DNA of 40,479 nt from assembly GCA_028702675.1 (NCBI GenBank), contig JAQVOJ010000001.1, positions 118,502 through 158,980 on the forward strand, given 5' to 3'. The notes beneath the pieces are model-generated. The model worked only from the letters and a program-made list of their open reading frames with translations, did not search any database and had not been told where the DNA came from. The translations under genes and the position numbers were made by a program. The stretch is from Bacteroidales bacterium (GTDB lineage: Bacteria; Bacteroidota; Bacteroidia; Bacteroidales; ML635J-15). Position 1 is the stretch's first letter. Each line of letters opens with the position of its first letter. Shown piece by piece: positions 34,710 through 40,479 of the stretch.

Positions 34710-37061
34710 TTATTTTTGGTACAATAATTTTTTTGTTTCTAATAATACACCATCTTTATTATAAAAGCTTAAAAAGTACATTCCGCTGTTAATATTTTCA
34801 TTAAAGGAATAATATATTTCATTATTTTCTTGTATTTGCAAAATATCAATGTTTTTTCCATTTATATCTTTAATTATAACATTGTGGTAATTTAATAATT
34901 CATTGTTTATTAAGATTTTAAAAGCATCGCTAAATGGATTTGGATATATTATAATATTTTGATTTTCAGATATTTTTAATTTTTTATTACTAACATATTG
35001 GTTCCAGTCTTTAATAGCAAGAGCATATTCACCTGCTTTTAAATCTTCAACAATAAATCTTTTCATAACAGTAATATTTTCGGCTTCAACTATTTCCCAA
35101 TCGCTAGCTTTATTAGGTCTGTACATCATAATCAAAGAATCGAGCTCATTAGTAATAAAATCGTTATCAAGATATCCTGTAGTTGCAGCAGATTCTAAAT
35201 CATTATAAATAAATTCACCTTTATAACCGCATGTTTCATGAAAATCGCCTTGAATTGTCCAGAATCGGTTATTTGCTAAAATAATACCTGGTTTATCTAC
35301 TTTAAATGAATCGGGTGCTACCCAATTATGGGTTACATGCATAAACACAGAATCAATATTATCGTCGAAAGGATATACTCTAAGTCTAATATATTCTCTA
35401 TTTAGGGAATGAGTGTTTGTATTTTGAATAAATTTATAATCTTTAATTGCAGCTATTGCAATTTGTTCGTAGAAGTCGCAAAAAATAAATTTTGGATCAA
35501 AGTCGATATTAAATGTTTCTGAAGCCGATTGTCCAGAAAAATACATATATACAGTAGTATCTGAATAATCTTGATTCATAAAAGTTATTGGTACTACATT
35601 AGCATTAAGATAAGTATCACGTCCACGTAGCTTTTGTTTTACAAAAATTTCTGCTGTATATCCGTTTGTTGCTGGTGTAGTTATAACAGAATCAATGTCG
35701 TAATGTGGAAATCCTCCTGTAAATACCCAATCATTAAAGAAGTCGGTAAGATCAATTCCTGTATAGTTAGATAAAAAGTCTCGAAAATCGTAGCTTGAAA
35801 CATCGGAGAAAGCAAATTCGGACAAGTATGCACTAATAGCCGGAAAAAATAATTCGTCTCCTAAATAACATCTTAATGTATGTGCAATCATATCTCCTTT
35901 GTCGTAAACAGTAGTGCTGTATGTACGGTCGATAGGCATGTTGTAAAGTGGTAAAAATCCACCATCTTCGATATGAGCGTACCTAATAACTTCAGCATGC
36001 ATATCTCTTCTGTAATCATTCATATTTTTTCTTCCGTAAAAAGCTTCACGAAAAACAGATTCTGAGTACGAAGCCCAACCTTCGTTAAGCCACATATCTC
36101 CGGCATTTCGACATGTTACTAGATTTCCAAACCAACTGTGAGCCAATTCGTGAGAAAATAAATCTTCGTAAGTTAAATTTCCATTTATGCATACATTTGG
36201 CATAGCTATGTTGGTTGCGTGCTCCATTGCTCCACTATTGAAAGGTACACCGACATATCCAACTCTTTGCCAAGCATAAGGTCCATATTTTTCTTCAAAA
36301 ACTTGTAAATAAGATTTTAGATTTTGAAATGAATTAACTGCATTAATGCTATCATTTGGATTTACAAATATTTGAATAGGAATTTCTCCGTTAAGTCCAT
36401 TAAATGTATCTAAAACCTGAACATATTCACCAACAGCAACAGAAGCAAGGTAGGTTGGAATATTATCGGATAGAGACCATTGATATGTTAATTTTCCGTT
36501 TTCGTTGTCAATAATATTTACAAGTTCACCACCACAAACAGCAGTATGATGTTCTAAAACAGTAATATTACAATTGTAAGTTGCTCTATCAATAAAGTCG
36601 TCAATACAAGGGAACCAAACTCTTCCGTAATTATGAGGTACGTCTTCGAAACCTACTCCAAGATTATATGCTCTTTCGCCCGAAAAGTAAAATCCACCCC
36701 AAGTAGATGGGTCTATAACAGGTGAGCCATGATAATAGACTGTTACTTCAAAATTATCATTTTGATTAAAACTTTGCTCTGGCATTATTCTTATAAGTGT
36801 ATCGTTATAGGTAAAATCAGGATTGTTTTGCCCTGTAATTAGAATAGAGTCAATTTCTAATGCTAGTAAATCGAGGCAAATTATTTCCAGATTATCTACT
36901 TTTGACATTATATTCAATACAGTATTACCTGAAATAATTTTGTTGGTAAAATCAGTAATTTCAAGATTAATTGTGTAATTATTTACACTTATTGTGTCGC
37001 TGTGTGCGAACGAAAAAAGAGAAAAAATTAGAAAGAATGATGCGATTGTAAATTTTTTCAT
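34710..37061 (-). CDS. Secreted M1 family metallo-aminopeptidase with T9SS sorting domain
   Basis: A 783-residue exported zinc peptidase. A signal peptide covers residues 1-20 (FFLIFSLFSFAHS). The N-terminal beta domain resembles aminopeptidase N. The catalytic domain has the substrate-binding motif as GAMEH (FNSGAMEHATN) instead of GAMEN, and the zinc site HELAH-x18-E: His304, Glu305, His308 and Glu327 (WLNEGWASYSE). A C-terminal region follows, and the last 75 residues are a type A sorting domain (IIIYPNPFSDAF ... VIIKDINGKNIDIL ... INSGMYFLSFYN ... TKKLLYQK). It probably trims peptides outside the cell or at its surface. It lies 11 bp after ruvB and 54 bp before tyrS. Confidence 0.92.
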   Translation of the reverse strand: MKKFTIASFFLIFSLFSFAHSDTISVNNYTINLEITDFTNKIISGNTVLNIMSKVDNLEIICLDLLALEIDSILITGQNNPDFTYNDTLIRIMPEQSFNQNDNFEVTVYYHGSPVIDPSTWGGFYFSGERAYNLGVGFEDVPHNYGRVWFPCIDDFIDRATYNCNITVLEHHTAVCGGELVNIIDNENGKLTYQWSLSDNIPTYLASVAVGEYVQVLDTFNGLNGEIPIQIFVNPNDSINAVNSFQNLKSYLQVFEEKYGPYAWQRVGYVGVPFNSGAMEHATNIAMPNVCINGNLTYEDLFSHELAHSWFGNLVTCRNAGDMWLNEGWASYSESVFREAFYGRKNMNDYRRDMHAEVIRYAHIEDGGFLPLYNMPIDRTYSTTVYDKGDMIAHTLRCYLGDELFFPAISAYLSEFAFSDVSSYDFRDFLSNYTGIDLTDFFNDWVFTGGFPHYDIDSVITTPATNGYTAEIFVKQKLRGRDTYLNANVVPITFMNQDYSDTTVYMYFSGQSASETFNIDFDPKFIFCDFYEQIAIAAIKDYKFIQNTNTHSLNREYIRLRVYPFDDNIDSVFMHVTHNWVAPDSFKVDKPGIILANNRFWTIQGDFHETCGYKGEFIYNDLESAATTGYLDNDFITNELDSLIMMYRPNKASDWEIVEAENITVMKRFIVEDLKAGEYALAIKDWNQYVSNKKLKISENQNIIIYPNPFSDAFKILINNELLNYHNVIIKDINGKNIDILQIQENNEIYYSFNENINSGMYFLSFYNKDGVLLETKKLLYQK

Positions 37062-37072
37062 AGATTTTAATT

Positions 37073-38089
37073 TTAAAATAAAGAATTTTGTTTTCCGGGT
37101 AAATCTATTTTTAGATGTTTATAAGCAATTTCAGTGGCTTCTCTACCTCTTGGTGTTCTTTTAATAAAACCCTCCATTATCAAAAATGGTTCATATACTT
37201 CTTCAATAGTTCCTTCGTCTTCGCCTACTGCTGTAGCTATTGTTTTAATTCCTACAGGTCCACCTGCAAATTTATTAATAATGGTATTAAGAATTTTATT
37301 GTCCATTTCATCAAGTCCAAATTTGTCAATATTCAAAGCTTCCAAAGAGTATTTGGTTATATTTATTTCTATAGAACCGTTTCCTTTTACTTGTGCAAAA
37401 TCTCTTACTCTTCGAAGCAAGGCATTTGCAATTCTAGGAGTACCTCTACTACGTCCGGCAATTTCGTTTGCAGCATTGTCTGATATTGGAACTTTAAGTA
37501 TTCCAGCAGAGCGTTTTACAATATTACAAAGTATGTCTGTTTCGTAATATTCTAAGTGGCATGTAATTCCAAAACGAGCTCTAAGTGGACTTGTAAGCAA
37601 TCCCGATCTGGTAGTTGCTCCAATTAGTGTAAAAGGTTCTAAAGGTATTTGTACAGATCTTGCGGCAGGTCCTTTATCTATCATTATATCAATCATATAG
37701 TCTTCCATTGCCGAATACAAATATTCCTCTACAATTGGGCTAAGTCGATGAATTTCGTCGATAAATAAAACATCATTTTTTTGAAGTCCTGTGAGTAAGC
37801 CTGCTAAATCGCCAGGTTTATCTAATACCGGTCCTGATGATACTTTTAAATTTACGCCTAATTCGTTTGAAATAATATTTGCAAGAGTAGTTTTTCCTAA
37901 TCCTGGAGGTCCATGTAGCAATACATGGTCTAAAGCTTCGGTACGCATAATTGCAGCCTTTACAAATACTAAAAGGTTGTCGATAATTTTAGTTTGACCC
38001 GCAAAATCATCAAATGAGCTTGGTCTTAATTGATTTTCGAATTCCTTATCGTTTATCGAAATTGAATCGTTATGATAAAATTCTGTCAT
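37073..38089 (-). CDS. ruvB: Holliday junction branch migration helicase RuvB
   Basis: Hexameric AAA+ motor that, with RuvA, drives branch migration of Holliday junctions; 338 residues, the usual length. The N-terminus [22 protein letters not shown] is typical. Walker A is GPPGLGKT (Lys66), Walker B is [10 protein letters not shown], sensor 1 is [22 protein letters not shown], and the arginine sensor region is [21 protein letters not shown]. The C-terminal winged helix has [29 protein letters not shown] and [12 protein letters not shown]. Its ATG overlaps the stop of the upstream MORN-repeat gene (ATGA, 4 bp), which points to translational coupling. RuvA and RuvC are not in the window. Confidence 0.98.
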   Translation of the reverse strand: MTEFYHNDSISINDKEFENQLRPSSFDDFAGQTKIIDNLLVFVKAAIMRTEALDHVLLHGPPGLGKTTLANIISNELGVNLKVSSGPVLDKPGDLAGLLTGLQKNDVLFIDEIHRLSPIVEEYLYSAMEDYMIDIMIDKGPAARSVQIPLEPFTLIGATTRSGLLTSPLRARFGITCHLEYYETDILCNIVKRSAGILKVPISDNAANEIAGRSRGTPRIANALLRRVRDFAQVKGNGSIEINITKYSLEALNIDKFGLDEMDNKILNTIINKFAGGPVGIKTIATAVGEDEGTIEEVYEPFLIMEGFIKRTPRGREATEIAYKHLKIDLPGKQNSLF

Positions 38090-39654
38090 AATTCTGTGTC
38101 TTCTATATAATCTTCTTGTTCTAATTTTTTTCCGTCTATTGCTATTATAACACCGTTTCGGTACTTGTAAGTTGCAAATAAACTTCCATCATCGTTATAT
38201 TTTCTCCATTTATTTATTTTTTTTCCTCCTCTATAGTTTCCTGATAACTTAAGATTACCATTAGGGTAAAAATAATTGTGTTTTCCTATTGGTTCATCGT
38301 TTCGGTATTCGCCTTCAAAACTTTTGTTTCCATTTTCGAAATAATGTATCCATTTCCCATCTTTTAAACCAAGATTAAAAGTACCAATTTCTGTATGATC
38401 GCCAACATTGTAAAACCATTCTCCTTGTTTGTCGCCATCAAAATATTCACCATTTGTAATTATTTCTCCTGTAATGTCATATTCAATAAATTTACCTTCA
38501 CGTTTTCCGTCTAAATAGTTTTCTTCTCTTAATAAATTACCGTTAGGATAATACCATAACCATTTTCCGTTAGGTTTACCGTTTTTAAAATTACCTTTTT
38601 GTTCAAGTTTACCTGATTTATATAAGAACTGCCAATTTCCATGTTTATTACCATTTAGGTATATGCCTGTTGCTAATATAGAGCCATTATCGTAAAATAG
38701 TGTCCAGTTTCCGTCTCGTTTTCCTTTATCATTTAATAAACCTTCTGCTTCTTTATTTCCGAAATCATTGTATATTATAGCTAATTTTAAGTCTCCTGAT
38801 TCATTATATTCTTTATGCAAACCAATAGGAATTTCTTCTAAGAAAGCACCTGAATATTTAGGTTTTCCATTAGGCCAGTAGCTTGTTTTTATATCAGCTT
38901 TAACTTCAATTTCTTCTTCAATTTTGCGTGTAATTTCTACTCCATTAAGATATCTTTTTTCAGATATGAGTTTTCCATATTTATTATATTCTTTATAATA
39001 TCCGTGTAATTTATTATCTAAATAAGTGCATTCTGTTTTAATCTGTTCATTATCAAAAAAGCTTATCCATTTACCTTGTTTTCTATTTTGTGAATCTATT
39101 CTGTTAATTTTCTGTTGTTCAATCAAATATCCATTAAAATACTCAACTAATGTGATAATAGTACTATCTTTTGAAAATTCTTTTCCTGCTCCATGTTTTT
39201 TATTATTTCTATAATAAAAAACATATTGTAAAGAACCGTTGGGATAATAATAAAACGATTCTCCTTGTTGAATTCCATTTAAGAATAATTCTTTGCTTGC
39301 TAAATAGTATTCTGTAATGCTATCACCTTTTTTATTTAGTAAATAATTATAAGTATAACCATTTTTTTTATCATTACGGTAGTTGATCAAACTTTTGAGT
39401 TTCCCGTTTTGATAATAAAAATTCCATATACTGTCTAGTTGAAAGTCTTTTCTATTACCTTCAGATTTTAAATTTCCATTTTCATAATAACTTTTCCAAT
39501 ATCCGTCTGGTTTGCCATTACGCATATTTCCTTCGCTTGAAATACTTCCATTTGGATAATAAAATACATTATAGCCATTGGGATTTATTTCTTGAGAAGA
39601 ACACAATAGGTTAAAAATCAATAAAATAGTAGATATTAGAAATGCTTTCTTCAT
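38086..39654 (-). CDS. Exported MORN/YwqK-repeat protein
   Basis: A 522-residue secreted repeat protein. The start at 39654 ([21 protein letters not shown]) gives a normal signal peptide; a start 18 bases upstream is less likely. Nearly the whole mature chain consists of about 23-residue repeats of the form YYxNGxLxxEGxYxNGKxxGxWxxYxx, for example [26 protein letters not shown]-type units. These match the YwqK/MORN-variant repeats often labelled as toxin-antitoxin antitoxins in automatic annotation, a label I do not support here because no toxin gene is adjacent. The fold is probably an elongated beta sheet in the periplasm or at the surface. Its last four bases overlap ruvB. It diverges from pepE. 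The function is unknown. Confidence 0.88.
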   Translation of the reverse strand: MKKAFLISTILLIFNLLCSSQEINPNGYNVFYYPNGSISSEGNMRNGKPDGYWKSYYENGNLKSEGNRKDFQLDSIWNFYYQNGKLKSLINYRNDKKNGYTYNYLLNKKGDSITEYYLASKELFLNGIQQGESFYYYPNGSLQYVFYYRNNKKHGAGKEFSKDSTIITLVEYFNGYLIEQQKINRIDSQNRKQGKWISFFDNEQIKTECTYLDNKLHGYYKEYNKYGKLISEKRYLNGVEITRKIEEEIEVKADIKTSYWPNGKPKYSGAFLEEIPIGLHKEYNESGDLKLAIIYNDFGNKEAEGLLNDKGKRDGNWTLFYDNGSILATGIYLNGNKHGNWQFLYKSGKLEQKGNFKNGKPNGKWLWYYPNGNLLREENYLDGKREGKFIEYDITGEIITNGEYFDGDKQGEWFYNVGDHTEIGTFNLGLKDGKWIHYFENGNKSFEGEYRNDEPIGKHNYFYPNGNLKLSGNYRGGKKINKWRKYNDDGSLFATYKYRNGVIIAIDGKKLEQEDYIEDTEL

Positions 39655-39747
39655 AATTACTTTATCAATCAATAAAAGTACAAATAATAATTTTATATTT
39701 TTAAGGTTTGAATTATATGAATATTAACCAAATAAAATAGATTTATT

Positions 39748-40458
39748 ATGCAATTACTATTAATCAGTAACTCTACAATGGCGGGTGAAGCTTATCTGGA
39801 TTATCCCAAGAATAATATTAAAGAATTTTTAGGTAATAAAAAGATAAAGGCATTATTTATTCCATATGCTGGTGTATCTTTTTCGTGGGATGATTATGAA
39901 GAAAAAGTTAAAAACCGTTTTAATGAAATAGGACATGATATAGTTTCAATTCATCATTTTGATGATCCTATAAGCGCTGTTGACGAAGCCGAAGCAATTG
40001 TAGTGGGAGGTGGAAATACATGGAATTTGTTAAGAAAAATTCATGATAATAAATTAACTGAGCCTATTAGAAATAAAGTTATGGCTGGAACGAAATATAT
40101 CGGTTGGAGTGCCGGGTCTAATTTGGCTTGTCCTACTATTAAAACCACTAACGATATGCCTATTATTGATCCGTTAGGTTTTGATGCTCTTAACCTTATA
40201 CCGTTTCAAATTAATCCGCATTATTTAGATAAAAATCCTGATGGGCATGGTGGCGAAACTCGTGAAGACAGAATAATAGAATTTATGGAATTAAATCGTG
40301 ATATATATGTTGCCGGTTTACGAGAAGGTTGTATGTTTGTTGTTAATGATAACAAGATGAAAATGTTAGGAATACATCCTCTACGACTTTTTCATTATGG
40401 TAAAGAACCTCGCGAAATACAACAAAATGATGATTTTAGCTTTTTACTAAAAGCTTGA
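39748..40458 (+). CDS. pepE: Dipeptidase E (peptidase family S51)
   Basis: Cytosolic serine peptidase of 236 residues that cleaves N-terminal aspartyl dipeptides (Asp-Xaa). The nucleophile is Ser121 in YIGWSAGSNLACPT, the class I glutamine-amidotransferase-like elbow. VVGGGNTWNLL forms the preceding loop, and FQINPHYLD carries the likely catalytic His. LREGCMFVV follows. Length equals the E. coli and Salmonella enzyme (about 230). Cyanophycinase, a larger S51 relative, is less likely because of the length and the absence of a signal peptide. It is divergent from the MORN-repeat gene with a 93-bp spacer, in which no consensus -7 box was found. Confidence 0.94.
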   Translation: MQLLLISNSTMAGEAYLDYPKNNIKEFLGNKKIKALFIPYAGVSFSWDDYEEKVKNRFNEIGHDIVSIHHFDDPISAVDEAEAIVVGGGNTWNLLRKIHDNKLTEPIRNKVMAGTKYIGWSAGSNLACPTIKTTNDMPIIDPLGFDALNLIPFQINPHYLDKNPDGHGGETREDRIIEFMELNRDIYVAGLREGCMFVVNDNKMKMLGIHPLRLFHYGKEPREIQQNDDFSFLLKA

Positions 40459-40479
40459 TATTAAAAAGTTTTTGTTTAC

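Noticed and set aside
37115-37547. Two overlapping plus-strand ORFs
   Set aside because: Both are antisense to ruvB, which has complete family motifs; no start context or family match is seen.
38086-39654. Antitoxin of a toxin-antitoxin pair (YwqK label)
   Set aside because: The repeats match that label, but the protein is exported, 522 residues long and next to ruvB; no toxin gene is nearby.

Overview
This looks like chromosomal DNA of a Bacteroidota bacterium, probably Bacteroidales-like, though the genus cannot be fixed from sequence reading alone. The evidence is as follows. Base composition is low in G+C. Shine-Dalgarno sequences are almost absent. Several promoters have the Bacteroidota -7 box TAnnTTTG. 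Three exported proteins end in a type IX secretion (T9SS) sorting domain. Ribosomal protein S16 has a long charged C-terminal tail. There is also a C69 dipeptidase, a PorT-like beta-barrel and a single-protein TonB. I saw no rRNA, tRNA, CRISPR array, phage or insertion sequence.

Layout. 1-2303 (minus): rpsP, cut by the window edge, and a secreted beta-propeller/transglutaminase protein. 2567-3037 (plus): a small T9SS cargo protein. 3310-8256 (plus): dnaE, trxA, then sufE and a MIP18/SufT-like gene that overlap by 1 bp. 8361-13759 (plus): dapD, a family 4 glycosyltransferase, tsaC and a secreted GH57 glycoside hydrolase with a T9SS tail. 13922-15790 (plus): a WbpM/CapD-type membrane nucleotide-sugar dehydratase. 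15874-22493 (plus): a compact five-gene efflux operon, TetR - TolC - HlyD - RND pump - small PII-like protein. It has a recognisable promoter, a palindromic operator directly downstream, and a terminator.

22515-25469: pepP (minus) and pyrC (plus) diverge from a region with a perfect DnaA box. 25796-27711 (minus): hflX and tonB. 28123-29733 (plus): C69 dipeptidase. 29765-32361 (minus): birA, an outer-membrane beta-barrel and nadA. 32362-32881: a 520-bp AT-rich spacer without genes. 32882-39654 (minus): a frameshifted lipoprotein gene, tyrS, an M1 aminopeptidase with a T9SS tail, ruvB and a MORN/YwqK-repeat protein, closely packed. 39748-40458 (plus): pepE.

Most genes are housekeeping: replication and repair, translation, Fe-S assembly, lysine/peptidoglycan precursor, NAD, pyrimidine and biotin metabolism, and peptide turnover. 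I found no clear new defence or biosynthetic system. The observations most worth a second look are the PII-like gene closing the RND operon, the TetR promoter/operator layout, the one-base frameshift in the lipoprotein gene, two terminators that abut the next start codon (hflX and birA), a CCCTAAA repeat running into the hflX stop codon, and an exported GH57 enzyme with a sorting domain.
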